Positions 18,810-28,462 are shown, counted from the first letter of the stretch. The stretch: 64,000 bases of DNA from Janthinobacterium lividum (GCF_011601275.1 NZ_JAAOLY010000001.1:533429-597428), one strand, 5' to 3'. Notes: a model not told the origin generated them from the sequence alone. Program-made: numbers and translations.

Positions 18810-20282
18810 ATGCCGCGAGGAAAATCACCGCACGCCCTGGACTTGCCTCGCCCAACGAGCTGGCTCGACAAGGAGGGCGTCAACAAGCAGGATGGCGCGT
18901 ATGAAGCGCTGCGCTCGGCCATCCTGACGAAGATGCTGCCGGCGGGCAGCCGTTTGCCGTCCAGCCGCACCCTGGCCGAACGGTGGGAGTTGTCGCGCGG
19001 CACCATCGAAACCGTGTTCGACCGCCTGCATGCGGAAGCGTACGTGACGCGCGTGCCCGGCTCCGGCACGCGCGTGTGCGCCGTTGTGCCGGAACGTTTC
19101 TTGATGGCAGGCTTCGGCGATACCACCCTGGCCGTACCGGCCGCCGCGCCCGCTCCTGCCTCGGACACGGGCGTGCGCGACGGCTTGCCGTTTGTTGCGC
19201 GGCGCGCCGACGCCAGCCTGTTTCCCATGGCCGCCTGGTCCAAGTGCGCCACGCGGGCACTGGCCGCCGCCACGCCGGAGCAGCTGTGCAGCGCCGACCC
19301 TGCCGGCTTGCCCCAGCTGCGCCAGCAGATCGCCGATTTCCTCGCCAAGTACCGCGGCATCCGCTGCGATCCGCAAGACATCGTCGTCACCACCGGCATC
19401 CGCCACGCGATTGACTTGCTGGCGCGCGGCATCGTGCGCGATGGCGATAAAGTCTGCCTGGAAGAACCGGGCTACCCGGCCGCGCGCGCCCTGTTCGCCC
19501 TCGCGGGCGCCGTGCCGGTGGACATTGCCGTCGACGCCGAGGGCATCGATTGCGCCGTCCTGGCCGCGCACGCGGACGCCTGCCTCGCATATGTGACGCC
19601 GGCGCACCAGTCGCCGCTGGGCGTGACCATGTCCGTCACGCGCCGCCTGGCCTTGCTGGAATGGGCGAACGATAACGGCGCCTGGGTGGTGGAAGACGAT
19701 TACGACAGCGAATTCAATTACCACAGCGCCCCGCTGGCGGCCCTGAAGGCGCTGGACCAGTACCAGCGCGTGATTTACTGTGGCAGTTTTAATAAAACCC
19801 TGTTTGCCGGCCTGCGCGTGGGCTTCATGGTGCTGCCGCCCGCTCTACGCCCGCAACTGCTGCGCATCGTGCAGTTGACGGGCCGCTCCGTGGGCGTGAC
19901 GGAACAGCTGGCGCTGGCCGCCTGGATGGAGGAAGGCGCCTTCGTGCGCCATCTGCGCCAGGCACGGCTGGCCTACAAGGAGCGGCGCGACTTGCTGCTG
20001 GCCTGCCTCGAGCAGACCGCGTCCGGGTGCTACACCATTTCCGGCCAGCAGGCGGGTTTCCATTGTGTGCTGTGGCTGCCGTCGGACAGCGATGAACGGG
20101 CGTTTTGCGCGCGCGCCGCGCAAGAGGGACTGGCGCTGCAGCCGCTCGGCGATTTTTGCCACAGCGCAAAATTGGCGCCGGCCGTGCTGCTCGGTTACAC
20201 GGCCTTGAGCCTGGCCCAGGTGCGCCATGCTGCACAAAAATTGGGCAGATTGCTGCTGTTGCCAAGCGCCGAGGCTGAATGA
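18810..20282 (+). CDS. MocR/PdxR-type GntR transcriptional regulator with aminotransferase domain
   Basis: A 490-residue DNA-binding protein with an N-terminal GntR winged helix (about 28-95: YEALRSAILTKMLPAGSRLP, then SSRTLAERWELSRGTIETV) fused to a fold-type I PLP-dependent aminotransferase-like domain. The PLP lysine is in YCGSFNKTLFAGLRVGFMV and the conserved VEDDYDSEFNY precedes it. The start at 18810 gives MPRGKSPHAL. These regulators sense PLP or an amino compound through the aminotransferase domain. It most likely regulates the divergent efflux gene. Confidence 0.93.
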   Translation: MPRGKSPHALDLPRPTSWLDKEGVNKQDGAYEALRSAILTKMLPAGSRLPSSRTLAERWELSRGTIETVFDRLHAEAYVTRVPGSGTRVCAVVPERFLMAGFGDTTLAVPAAAPAPASDTGVRDGLPFVARRADASLFPMAAWSKCATRALAAATPEQLCSADPAGLPQLRQQIADFLAKYRGIRCDPQDIVVTTGIRHAIDLLARGIVRDGDKVCLEEPGYPAARALFALAGAVPVDIAVDAEGIDCAVLAAHADACLAYVTPAHQSPLGVTMSVTRRLALLEWANDNGAWVVEDDYDSEFNYHSAPLAALKALDQYQRVIYCGSFNKTLFAGLRVGFMVLPPALRPQLLRIVQLTGRSVGVTEQLALAAWMEEGAFVRHLRQARLAYKERRDLLLACLEQTASGCYTISGQQAGFHCVLWLPSDSDERAFCARAAQEGLALQPLGDFCHSAKLAPAVLLGYTALSLAQVRHAAQKLGRLLLLPSAEAE

Positions 20283-20357
20283 AACGGCGGCCTGGCTTAT
20301 AATCACGGCTTCGCCGCAGCGTCCGCAGGGCGCCGGCAGTTGATTACAGAATCAGTC

Positions 20358-21062
20358 ATGACCACCACCCGCACCGAAACGGCGCTGATCCGCGAACTGG
20401 GCCGCGTCGATTACGAGCCCACCTTTGCCGCCATGCGCGCCTTTACCGACGCGCGCACGACGGAGACGCGCGACGAACTGTGGATCGTCGAGCATCCGCC
20501 CGTGTTTACGTTGGGCCTGGCGGCCGACCGCGGCCATCTGCTGGTCGGCGCAGATGCGATCCCCGTGGTGCAGACGGACCGGGGCGGCGAAGTGACGTTC
20601 CACGGTCCCGGCCAGGTGGTGATTTACCTGCTGATGGACTTGCGCCGCAACAAGCCGGGCGGCAAGCTGTATGCGCGCCAGTTCGTGCATAAAATCGAGC
20701 AAGCCATCATCAACGTGCTGGCGGCGTATAATCTCGCTGGCGAGCGCATCGATGGCGCGCCTGGCATCTATATTGCCGGCGGACCAAGCAAGGGTGCGAA
20801 GATCGCCGCGCTGGGCTTGAAAGTGCGCGGCAACGGCTGCACCTACCATGGCGTGTCGCTCAACGTGGCGATGGACCTGGCGCCGTTTTCCTGGATTAAC
20901 CCTTGCGGCTATTCGGGACTGAAGACGGTGGACATGCGCAGCATGGGCGTCGTGGCGCCGCTGGCCGAAGTGCAGCGGGCCCTGGCCCATGAATTGACCG
21001 TATTACTCGATGTAAGCGAAGCAAACAGCGCCGCAGGCGCGCCTCAGGCAGCGGATGCCTGA
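20358..21062 (+). CDS. lipB: Octanoyl-[ACP]:protein N-octanoyltransferase (lipoate biosynthesis)
   Basis: Transfers octanoate from acyl carrier protein to lipoyl domains, the first step of lipoate synthesis in the cytoplasm. The 234-residue protein has [31 protein letters not shown] (the RGG-x-x-T-(F/Y)-HGPGQ signature), [23 protein letters not shown], and the catalytic cysteine in [20 protein letters not shown]-like -10 element lies at 20298-20303. The ATG at 20358 is used; a TTG 18 bases upstream in frame is less likely. lipA follows after 38 bases. Confidence 0.97.
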   Translation: MTTTRTETALIRELGRVDYEPTFAAMRAFTDARTTETRDELWIVEHPPVFTLGLAADRGHLLVGADAIPVVQTDRGGEVTFHGPGQVVIYLLMDLRRNKPGGKLYARQFVHKIEQAIINVLAAYNLAGERIDGAPGIYIAGGPSKGAKIAALGLKVRGNGCTYHGVSLNVAMDLAPFSWINPCGYSGLKTVDMRSMGVVAPLAEVQRALAHELTVLLDVSEANSAAGAPQAADA

Positions 21063-21100
21063 GCAAACAAACCAACACTGCCCGTCAAGGGCTTGCAGCC

Positions 21101-22108
21101 ATGACTTCTGAGACCATTTCCAGCACCGCCCCCGCCGCTCCCGCCTACAACCCGAGCGAAAAGCAAAAAGGCGCCAGCAAGACTTCGCGCATCCCGATCA
21201 AGATCATTCCGATCGAGCAAGTCGAGCGCCTGAAAAAGCCGGACTGGATCCGCGTCAAGGCCGCCTCGGCCTCGACCCGTTTCTATGAAATCAAGGACAT
21301 CCTGCGCGAAAACAAACTCGTCACCGTGTGCGAGGAAGCCAGCTGCCCGAACATCGGCGAGTGCTTCGGCAAGGGCACGGCCACCTTCATGATTATGGGC
21401 GACAAGTGCACGCGCCGTTGCCCGTTCTGCGACGTCGGCCATGGCCGTCCGGACCCGCTGGACAAGGAAGAGCCGGCCAACCTGTCGAAAACCATCGCCA
21501 AGCTGCGCCTGAACTATGTCGTCATCACTTCCGTCGACCGCGATGACTTGCGCGACGGCGGCGCCGGCCATTTCGTCGAGTGCATCCAGCAAACGCGCGC
21601 CCTGTCGCCGAACACCCGCATCGAAGTGCTGGTGCCCGACTTCCGTGGCCGCCTGGAGAAAGCTCTGAACCTGTTCAAGGATGGCTTGCCTGACGTCATG
21701 AACCACAACCTGGAAACGGCGCCGCGCCTGTACAAGGAAGCGCGTCCCGGCTCCGACTATATGCACTCGCTGAAGCTGTTGAAGGATTTCAAGGCCATGT
21801 ACCCGGACGTGAAAACCAAGTCCGGCATCATGGTGGGCCTGGGCGAGACGGACGAGGAAATCCTGCAAGTGATGCGCGACATGCGCGAGCACGACATCGA
21901 CATGCTGACCATCGGCCAATACCTGGCGCCATCGAACAGCCACTTGCCCGTGCGCCGCTATGTGCACCCGGACGTGTTCAAAATGTTCGAGGAAGAAGCG
22001 TACAAGATGGGCTTCACCCACGCCGCCGTCGGCGCCATGGTGCGCAGCTCGTACCACGCGGATGAACAGGCGCATAGCGCCGGCGTGGAATCGGCGCTGA
22101 ATTTCTAA
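21101..22108 (+). CDS. lipA: Lipoyl synthase
   Basis: Radical SAM enzyme that inserts two sulfurs into protein-bound octanoyl groups. It has 335 residues. The auxiliary cluster cysteines are in [12 protein letters not shown] and the radical SAM cluster motif is CTRRCPFC. The conserved [20 protein letters not shown] and the C-terminal RSSYHADEQ are present. It is cotranscribed with lipB and ended by a strong terminator 19 bases after the stop. Confidence 0.98.
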   Translation: MTSETISSTAPAAPAYNPSEKQKGASKTSRIPIKIIPIEQVERLKKPDWIRVKAASASTRFYEIKDILRENKLVTVCEEASCPNIGECFGKGTATFMIMGDKCTRRCPFCDVGHGRPDPLDKEEPANLSKTIAKLRLNYVVITSVDRDDLRDGGAGHFVECIQQTRALSPNTRIEVLVPDFRGRLEKALNLFKDGLPDVMNHNLETAPRLYKEARPGSDYMHSLKLLKDFKAMYPDVKTKSGIMVGLGETDEEILQVMRDMREHDIDMLTIGQYLAPSNSHLPVRRYVHPDVFKMFEEEAYKMGFTHAAVGAMVRSSYHADEQAHSAGVESALNF

Positions 22109-22126
22109 GCCACTTGTGCCGCATCA

Positions 22127-22160
22127 AGCCGCCCGCTGCAAAGCCGGGCGGCTTTTTTTT
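22127..22160 (+). terminator. Rho-independent terminator of lipBA
   Basis: AGCCGCCCG (22127-22135) pairs perfectly with CGGGCGGCT (22145-22153) over a nine-base loop, followed by a run of T residues to 22160. Confidence 0.92.
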
Positions 22161-22252
22161 GCCTGATCGTATCGTGCCCACCTCATGCGGCTGAGCGTCC
22201 TATACTGGCATGCTGAAAAAGCATGGTTGACGGATAAGCTATGAGGTGACGC

Positions 22253-22915
22253 ATGGACGTACGCATCGACGCATCGTGGAAGGCGCGGCTGGAGGGCGAG
22301 TTTGCCCAGCCCTACTGGGAACGCCTGGCCGCCTTCGTGAAGGAAGAATACGCGGCCGGGCCGTGTTTTCCGCCGGGTAAAACCATCTTCCGCGCGTTCG
22401 ACCTGACGCCGTTCGAGCAAGTCAAGGTGGTGATCCTGGGGCAAGACCCGTATCACACGCCGGGCGCGGCCATGGGGCTGTGCTTCTCGATTCCCGAAGG
22501 CACGCCGCCGCAGCCGAGCCTGCAGAATATCTTCAAGGAATTGCATAGCGATGTGGGCGTGGCGCGCACGCGCACGGATTTGTCCGACTGGGCCGAGCAA
22601 GGCGTGTTCTTGCTCAACAGCGTGCTGACGGTGCGCGCGGGGGCGGCCGGCTCGCACGCGGGCAAGGGGTGGGAAAAACTGACGGATAGCGCCATCCGCC
22701 ACCTGTCCGCCGAACGGGACAATCTCGTGTTCATCCTGTGGGGCGGCTATGCGCAAGCCAAGCGCACCCTGATCGACCCCGGCAAGCACCTGGTGCTGGC
22801 GGCGCCGCACCCGTCTCCCTTGTCGGCCAGCAAAGGTTTCTTTGGCAGCAAGCCGTTCAGCCAGGCCAACGCGTATTTGCAGGCGCATGGGCAGGCGCCC
22901 ATCACCTGGGGATAA
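22253..22915 (+). CDS. ung: Uracil-DNA glycosylase (family 1)
   Basis: Removes uracil from DNA to start base excision repair. The 220-residue protein contains the catalytic water-activating loop VVILGQDPYHTPGAAMGLCF, QPSLQNIFKEL, GVFLLNSVLTVR with the uracil-binding asparagine, WGGYAQAKRTLI and the C-terminal HPSPLSA minor-groove loop. A possible -10 TATACT lies at 22201-22206. It is a stand-alone gene between the lipA terminator and a convergent hairpin. Confidence 0.97.
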   Translation: MDVRIDASWKARLEGEFAQPYWERLAAFVKEEYAAGPCFPPGKTIFRAFDLTPFEQVKVVILGQDPYHTPGAAMGLCFSIPEGTPPQPSLQNIFKELHSDVGVARTRTDLSDWAEQGVFLLNSVLTVRAGAAGSHAGKGWEKLTDSAIRHLSAERDNLVFILWGGYAQAKRTLIDPGKHLVLAAPHPSPLSASKGFFGSKPFSQANAYLQAHGQAPITWG

Positions 22916-22935
22916 CTCCTTAGTTGACGGCAACC

Positions 22936-22967
22936 GACAGCGGCAGGCGTTGCTCCCTGCCGCTGTC
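22936..22967. terminator. Strong hairpin between convergent ung and TonB receptor genes
   Basis: GACAGCGGCAGG (22936-22947) pairs perfectly over 12 bases with CCTGCCGCTGTC (22956-22967), with an eight-base loop. It lies between convergent stop codons, so it may act in both directions. There is no strong T tract on either side, so the terminator reading is tentative. Confidence 0.5.
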
Positions 22968-22981
22968 TTCGCGCGTAACTC

Positions 22982-25138
22982 TTAGAAGCTCGTTGATAAA
23001 CCCGCATAGAAACTGCGGCGGGCACCATACTGCGGCGCCCCCACGCCCACGCCGGAACCGTCGCGCAGCAGGTACGACTTGTCGAACAGGTTGATCAGGG
23101 CCAGGCGTCCTTCCACCTTGCCGAGCGGCGTGTTTTTCCACGTGTGCGTGAGCGCCGTGTTGACGGTGAAGTAGCCGGGCAAGTGGCCGGAATTGGGCGC
23201 GCCGCCATCCGGCGTCATGCGCAGGCCGCTGCCGTAGAGGAAGTCAGCGCTCACTTGCGAATCGCCAAAGTGATAATGACCGCCGCCCGACAAGGTGTAT
23301 TTCTGGTCATGATCGAGGTAGACATAGTGCTTGCTGATGTAGTTCAACTCATCGGCGCCAAACAGGGCCTGGCCCGAATTGATATTGCGGCCCTGCGCCT
23401 TTTGCGTGCTGGCGTTGAGGAACAGGCCCCAGTTTTTCTCGCTGTAGATGGCCGACAGCTCCAAGCCCTTGGCGTAGCCGTCCGCGTAGTTGAACGGCGT
23501 CAAAATCAGTGCCTGGCCGAACTGGCCTTCATCGAGCAGGTTGCTGATCTTTTTATAGTACACATCGGCTGTCACGGTCAGTTTCGAATTGACCTGGTGG
23601 CTGATGCCGACATCGTAGTAATGCGTGCGCTCGGCCTTGACGTTGTCCGACTGGCCGATTTCCGGCGCATTCGTCGTGTTCGCGTACAGGTCGATGCTGC
23701 CTTGCGCCGCCAGTTCCTGCGGTGGCGGCGTGAAGTAGCGCGAATAGCCCGCGTGCAGGGCCGTGCCCGGCGCGATCTGGTACGCCAGGTTGACGCGCGG
23801 GCTCCATTGCTGCTCGCTCGTGTAGGCCGAGACTTTGTCGAAGCGGGCGCCATAGTTCAGGGTCAGCGGCTTGCTGATATGCCATTCATCCTGCAGGTAG
23901 AAGCTTGACAGGGTACCCGTCTTGCCGCTGTTGTCCAGCACCGTGATCGGCGTGGTGGACGATTGCGCGCCGTCCATGGCGGGGAAGACGGCCACCGTGT
24001 TGTCGCTCGTCGTCTTCTGGCGCGTGTAGGCCAGGCCCGCGCGCAGGGTATGGTCCGGGGTCAGCTTGTAGCTGGCGTCAAATTGCGCACCCGAGGCGCT
24101 GTTGGCGCGGCGCGAGTCCGAGGCCACGCCGTTGTAGATCAGGTCGCCGATGGAATCGGGCGTGAAGTGCAGTTCCGAATACTGGTGGAAGGCCGACACC
24201 TGGTAATTGACGTCGCCCAGGCTCTTTTGCAGCGACAGCACGAGAAAGCGGTTCACTTCGCGCTGGTTTTCATTGAGCTGCGACGACGGCAGGATGGACG
24301 TGCCTGCCTGCGCATCGCTGTGGCCGTCCAAGCTGAATGCCGGCGCCTGGTTCGGGTTGTTCGGGATCTGGAAGCGGCCGTTATACGTGCCGAACATGGC
24401 GCCCAGGCGCGTATTGTCATCGAGGAAATACGACAGGCTGCCGAACGATTTGTTCTGGCGCGTCTTGTCGTGCAGGGCGCTGCGCGTGGCTTGCGGGTTT
24501 TCCACGCCCAGGGAATTACCGAGGTAGCTGCCGGACAGGTAGTAATTGAACTTGCCCACGCTGCCAAAAAATTCCGCACTCGGCTCCACGTGGTCGTGGC
24601 TGCCGACCATGATGCCGATGCGCCCGCCCGGCGTCATGCCGCCCTCTTTCGTTTCAATATCGACAATGCCCGCCGTGCGCAGGCCGAACTGGGCCGGCAA
24701 GGCGCCCGTCATGAAGTCCGTCTTGTCGATCAGGCGGGTGTCGATCGACTGGCCGAAGCCGGTGATGCTTTCCGGCAGTTGCACGCCATTGATGCGATAT
24801 TGCACGTTGGCATGGTCGTCACGCACGTGCAGGGCCCCCGAGCCTTTCGAATCCTGCGACACGCCCGGCAGGCGCAGCAGCACTTCATTGAAGGGCGTGT
24901 TGTCGCCCTGGCCCAGCATGTCGACCATGTGGCTGTCGATGCTGTAGATGGTGGTGCCGACTTTCGGCGACAGCTCGATGCGGGCGCTTTTCAGATGGGC
25001 GGATGTGACTTCGACCTTTTGCATGTCTTGTGAGGCAGTATCGGTAGTGGCTTCGGCAGGCTCGGCGGCGTGGGCGGAAACGGTAAACAGGCTGGCAAGG
25101 GCGAGCGACAGCGCGCTCAGGCGTGGTGTGTGTTGCAT
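22982..25138 (-). CDS. TonB-dependent outer membrane receptor
   Basis: A 718-residue outer membrane receptor. The N-terminal signal peptide (MQHTPRLSALSLALASLFTV, cleavage after SAHA) is followed by a plug domain with LPGVSQDSKGSGALHVRDDH and YRINGVQLPESI, then a 22-strand-type barrel ending in RRSFYAGLSTSF with the terminal phenylalanine needed for assembly. A TTG seven codons upstream is rejected in favour of this ATG. A DUF2946-like gene precedes it by 90 bases and an AraC gene precedes that. The substrate is unknown; the metal-type neighbours suggest a metal chelate. Confidence 0.93.
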   Translation of the reverse strand: MQHTPRLSALSLALASLFTVSAHAAEPAEATTDTASQDMQKVEVTSAHLKSARIELSPKVGTTIYSIDSHMVDMLGQGDNTPFNEVLLRLPGVSQDSKGSGALHVRDDHANVQYRINGVQLPESITGFGQSIDTRLIDKTDFMTGALPAQFGLRTAGIVDIETKEGGMTPGGRIGIMVGSHDHVEPSAEFFGSVGKFNYYLSGSYLGNSLGVENPQATRSALHDKTRQNKSFGSLSYFLDDNTRLGAMFGTYNGRFQIPNNPNQAPAFSLDGHSDAQAGTSILPSSQLNENQREVNRFLVLSLQKSLGDVNYQVSAFHQYSELHFTPDSIGDLIYNGVASDSRRANSASGAQFDASYKLTPDHTLRAGLAYTRQKTTSDNTVAVFPAMDGAQSSTTPITVLDNSGKTGTLSSFYLQDEWHISKPLTLNYGARFDKVSAYTSEQQWSPRVNLAYQIAPGTALHAGYSRYFTPPPQELAAQGSIDLYANTTNAPEIGQSDNVKAERTHYYDVGISHQVNSKLTVTADVYYKKISNLLDEGQFGQALILTPFNYADGYAKGLELSAIYSEKNWGLFLNASTQKAQGRNINSGQALFGADELNYISKHYVYLDHDQKYTLSGGGHYHFGDSQVSADFLYGSGLRMTPDGGAPNSGHLPGYFTVNTALTHTWKNTPLGKVEGRLALINLFDKSYLLRDGSGVGVGAPQYGARRSFYAGLSTSF

Positions 25139-25228
25139 GATGAACCTCAAAATAGTCAACGCCAGGCGGCCCGGCGCGCATGATCGCGCGACAAGGGGCA
25201 GCCTGAAAAAGGAAAAACAGCGTGGGAA

Positions 25229-25573
25229 CTACAGTGAGGCGGCAGGCGGGCCGCGCACGGGCGGCAGGATGAGGGTGGCGACGGGCGCCAGGGGGGCGGG
25301 GGCGATGGCCAGCAAGCGGTACGGCAGTAACTGGGCGGGCGGCTCGGCGATGGCCGGCGGCACGGCGATGTCGGCCACCTTGTCGATGACCGTGGCGCAC
25401 AGCGCGCACTCTTCCGCGTCGAGCGACGTCTTGTGCAGGTGCGAGGCGGCCGTCGACAGCAGGAACACGAGGGCCAGCGCACTGAACAGCGCCACGCACA
25501 GCCGCCATGGCGTGCGCGCGAGGGCGGCGGCACCGTGATGAGCAAGCTTGCGGGTGGGCTGGCGGGAAGACAT
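25229..25573 (-). CDS. Small DUF2946-like exported protein with HxH and CxxC motifs
   Basis: A 114-residue protein with one N-terminal hydrophobic helix (about 17-39), then SHLHKTSLDAEECALCATVI, which holds an HxH pair and a CxxC pair suitable for metal binding, and a proline- and alanine-rich tail. Such DUF2946-type proteins are often next to TonB receptors in proteobacteria. The start at 25573 (MSSRQPTRKL) is preferred to an ATG 48 bases upstream. It probably shares a transcript with the receptor. A link to copper or another transition metal is inferred. Confidence 0.65.
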   Translation of the reverse strand: MSSRQPTRKLAHHGAAALARTPWRLCVALFSALALVFLLSTAASHLHKTSLDAEECALCATVIDKVADIAVPPAIAEPPAQLLPYRLLAIAPAPLAPVATLILPPVRGPPAASL

Positions 25574-25642
25574 GGGCGCATAGTAGCAAGAAAATCGCCG
25601 CCTTGTCAGCGCTTGTTGCAATTCATTTGCGCGAGAGCGGCT

Positions 25643-26464
25643 TTACACGGTGGCGCGCAGCTCGCGTGGCGACAAGCCGTAGTGCTGGCGGAAACGGGCC
25701 GCGAAGCGCGATGGCGAGGCGTAGCCGCAGGCGGCCGCGATGTCGCTGATAGGTAAGATGCCAGATTGTAATTCCTGCAAGGCTAGTCCCAGCCGTACGT
25801 CTTCCAGGATAGCGCGGAAATGCCGCTGTTCCAGTGCCAGCTGGCGGCGCAGGGTGGATGCGCCCAGGTGCAAATGGCTGGCAACTTTGGCCACGCTCCA
25901 GTCGGCGGCCGGGTCCAGCAGCAGCACTTGCTGCACGCGCGCGGCCAGCGGATCGCGGCGGTCCAGCAACAGCGGGCCGCAATGGCCGCCCAGGGCCAGG
26001 GCCAGCAGCAAGCCTTCCGCCTGGTGCGCCAGCAGCGCGGGCGGTGCGCTACCCGCCAGGCTGGCCATCAGCTGGTCCCAGGCCTGCGCCGCGTGGGTAT
26101 CGAGCGGCACGCACAGGCTGGCCGTGGCCGCCTGTCGCAGCTGGGCATCGACGAGAGCGCCATGGCGGGCACGGAAGCGAGCGATCAGGGCGGATGAAAA
26201 ACTCAGCACTTCGGCCCGGTAGCCTTGCGTGCCGGGCAGGTTGGCCACGCCCAGTTCCTGTCCCGCCGGCATCAGCACCACGTCGTGCGTGCCGGCACGC
26301 GCCTGGCGAGCGCCCCACTCCAGCAACTTTTCGCCTTGCCGCACGCGGCACAGGGCGCTCTGGAAGACGGGCACGCGGCGCAGGGTTTGTGCGTGGCGCG
26401 CCTCGATGGTGCCGTGGGCGATGCGCAGTTCGCTCAGGGCCACCGCGCCGATCTCATCTGCCAT
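25643..26464 (-). CDS. AraC-family transcriptional regulator
   Basis: A 273-residue regulator with an N-terminal effector/cupin-like domain and a C-terminal AraC domain: one helix-turn-helix in DWSVAKVASHLHLGASTLRR, the second in PISDIAAACGYASPSRFAAR, ending with FRQHYGLSPRELRA. The start overlaps the end of the PEBP gene by 11 bases, so the two are translationally coupled. The position directly upstream of the receptor pair suggests it controls that uptake system, as AraC regulators of siderophore receptors do. Confidence 0.9.
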   Translation of the reverse strand: MADEIGAVALSELRIAHGTIEARHAQTLRRVPVFQSALCRVRQGEKLLEWGARQARAGTHDVVLMPAGQELGVANLPGTQGYRAEVLSFSSALIARFRARHGALVDAQLRQAATASLCVPLDTHAAQAWDQLMASLAGSAPPALLAHQAEGLLLALALGGHCGPLLLDRRDPLAARVQQVLLLDPAADWSVAKVASHLHLGASTLRRQLALEQRHFRAILEDVRLGLALQELQSGILPISDIAAACGYASPSRFAARFRQHYGLSPRELRATV

Positions 26465-26999
26465 ACAGTCCCGTCAGCTGCGCCTTGCCCAGTGTGTTGG
26501 CGTTGAGCATGTAGCCGAGCATGGCGCCGCTGGCGTGCTGGTCCAGCGGCAGCTTGTCCACGCTCAGTGCCCACACGGTGATCTGGTAGCGGTGCGCCTT
26601 GTCGCCTGGTGGCGGGCAGGCGCCGCCGTAGGCGCTGTCGCCGTAATCGTTGCGTCCTTGCATGGCGCCCGCCGGCAGAGTGCTGGCCGTGGCGCCGCCT
26701 GGCAAGGAAGTGGTGCTGGCGGGCACATTGAACACGCTCCAGTGCCACCAGCCGCTGCCTGTGGGCGCGTCCGGGTCGTACAGGGTGACGGCGTAGCTTT
26801 TGGTGCCGGCCGGCGCGCCGCGCCACGACAATTGCGGCGACAGGTTGCCGCCCGTGCAGCCGAAGCCTTGGAACACTTGCGCTGGCGCCAGGGTTTGGCC
26901 CGGTGCGATGTCGGTGCTGGTGACGGTAAAGTCGGCGGCGTGGGCGCCCAGGTGCAGTGCGAGACCCAGCGTGACGGCGAGCAGGCGGGAGGCGGTCAT
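26454..26999 (-). CDS. YbhB/YbcL-type PEBP (Raf kinase inhibitor-like) protein, exported
   Basis: A 181-residue phosphatidylethanolamine-binding-protein family member. A signal peptide (to AHAAD, about residue 21) implies a periplasmic location. The family motifs are present: YDPDAPTGSGWWHWSVFNVP, GRNDYGDSAYGGACPPPGDKAHRY and the C-terminal LGYMLNANTLGKAQLTGLYGR. The start at 26999 has AAAGGAAAA upstream. The family's bacterial role is unclear. It is the first gene of a two-gene unit with the AraC regulator, and is divergent from the PepSY gene. Confidence 0.93.
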   Translation of the reverse strand: MTASRLLAVTLGLALHLGAHAADFTVTSTDIAPGQTLAPAQVFQGFGCTGGNLSPQLSWRGAPAGTKSYAVTLYDPDAPTGSGWWHWSVFNVPASTTSLPGGATASTLPAGAMQGRNDYGDSAYGGACPPPGDKAHRYQITVWALSVDKLPLDQHASGAMLGYMLNANTLGKAQLTGLYGR

Positions 27000-27220
27000 G
27001 GTTTTCCTTTCGATGAAGTATAGGGGAAAGTGTATGTCCTGCAACAGTTACCCGCGATGCAGATGCGCTCGATGATGGTGCCGAAACGCTCGTTTTCACC
27101 TGATTTCAATGGTCCCATGAGCGTGTTGTTGCGTTTGCCCCTTCCTTCCTGCGCATGATTTTCACTGCCGAGCTTTCATGCTATCGTTCTGCAGCCCAAA
27201 TTTCCCCGAGTCGCCTCCCC

Positions 27221-28378
27221 ATGTCCAAACGCCCGATCAAGTGGTTGTTCACCAAGCTGCACCTGTATGCGGGCCTGTGGTTCGGCGCCCTGTTCGTCTT
27301 GCTGGGCTTGACGGGTTCCGCCATCGCCTGGATGCCGGAGCTTGACGCGTACCTGAATCCGACCCTGTTGCAGGCGAGCACGCCCGCGCCCGGCCAGGTG
27401 TTCCAGGTGACGCCGCGCACGGTGCAAGCGGTGGTCGATGGGCTCGCGGCCGACCCCGCCTACGGCAAACCGGCCCAGCTCAATCCGCCCGCCGATGCGC
27501 GCGACGTGTACGTGGCCTCGTACCGCCAGCCGGACAAGCCGTCCCCTTTCAGCCAGGCCATCGTGCGCCAAGTGATGGTCGACCCTTACACCCTGCAAGT
27601 CAAAGGCGAGCGCGACTGGGGGCGTTTCGGTTTCACGCGTCCGCTGCTGATGTCGGGCATGTTTCATTTGCACCGCTATTTATTGTCGGGCGAGGTGGGC
27701 AAGACCATTACCGGCATCTCGGGCGTGATGCTGCTGCTGATGGCCTTGAGCGGCATCTATCTGTGGTGGCCGCGCCTGCAGTGGACGGCCATCAAGCGCG
27801 CTTTGACGGTGTCGCATGGCGGTTCCTGGCCCCGCTTCAACTACACGTTTCACAAGGCGGCCGGTTTTTTTGCCGCGCCCGTACTGGCCGTGCTCGCCTT
27901 TTCCGGCATCTATTTCAATTTGCCGCAATTGGTCGTGCCGCTGGTGGAGCTCGTGTCGACGGCGCCGGACAAGGCCAAACTGAAAAATCTGCAACAGGAT
28001 GGCGACCTGCTCGATACGGGCCAGGCCATGGCCGCTGCGCAACAGCTGTATCCGCAGGCGCGCGTGTCGCGCATCGTGCTGCCGGCCAAGAAGGACCAGC
28101 CGTACGACGTGCGCGTGCGCCAGCCCGGTGAAATCGCCGAGGGTGACGGCGCCACGCGTATCACCCTCGACGCGCGCAGCGGCTTGCCCCTGCGCATACG
28201 CGATCCCTTGCGGGCGCCGGCTGGGGATGTCTTCCTCGGCTGGCAATTCCCCCTGCATTCGGGCCAGGCCTTTGGCGTGGCCGGGCGCGGTTTTATTACC
28301 GTGTTCGGCCTGATGCCGCTGCTGTTCATGCTGACGGGGACCTTGGTGTGGTGGAAACGGCGGCGCGGCCGGAAATAA
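27221..28378 (+). CDS. PepSY-associated transmembrane protein (PiuB/FsrB-like)
   Basis: A 385-residue inner membrane protein of the PepSY-TM family. It starts MSKRPIKWLFTKLHLYAGLW (KLHxxxGL is the family's first-helix motif) with LLGLTGSAIAWMPELDAYLNP. Further helices lie near 165-190, 215-240 and 350-375, with the typical LWWPRLQW and a histidine-containing HKAAGFF, and the C-terminal GTLVWWKRRRGRK. Periplasmic loops carry PepSY domains. The family is associated with siderophore reduction and iron uptake, consistent with the receptor cluster next door. Divergent from the PEBP gene. Confidence 0.9.
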   Translation: MSKRPIKWLFTKLHLYAGLWFGALFVLLGLTGSAIAWMPELDAYLNPTLLQASTPAPGQVFQVTPRTVQAVVDGLAADPAYGKPAQLNPPADARDVYVASYRQPDKPSPFSQAIVRQVMVDPYTLQVKGERDWGRFGFTRPLLMSGMFHLHRYLLSGEVGKTITGISGVMLLLMALSGIYLWWPRLQWTAIKRALTVSHGGSWPRFNYTFHKAAGFFAAPVLAVLAFSGIYFNLPQLVVPLVELVSTAPDKAKLKNLQQDGDLLDTGQAMAAAQQLYPQARVSRIVLPAKKDQPYDVRVRQPGEIAEGDGATRITLDARSGLPLRIRDPLRAPAGDVFLGWQFPLHSGQAFGVAGRGFITVFGLMPLLFMLTGTLVWWKRRRGRK

Positions 28379-28462
28379 GTGGCCGCCAGACTGATGCGGG
28401 AAAAGTTGCTATCATCATAGTATTTTCCGGCGTATCCCGGTCTCACCCGCACAAGGACCAGC

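Noticed and set aside
17378..19432. A 684-codon minus-strand open frame across the DUF493, exporter and MocR genes.
   Set aside because: It crosses three genes that each have good family matches and shows no domain itself.
25139..25159. TTG start seven codons upstream of the TonB receptor start.
   Set aside because: It would place extra residues before the signal peptide; the ATG at 25138 follows a GAGG ribosome-binding site and gives a standard leader.
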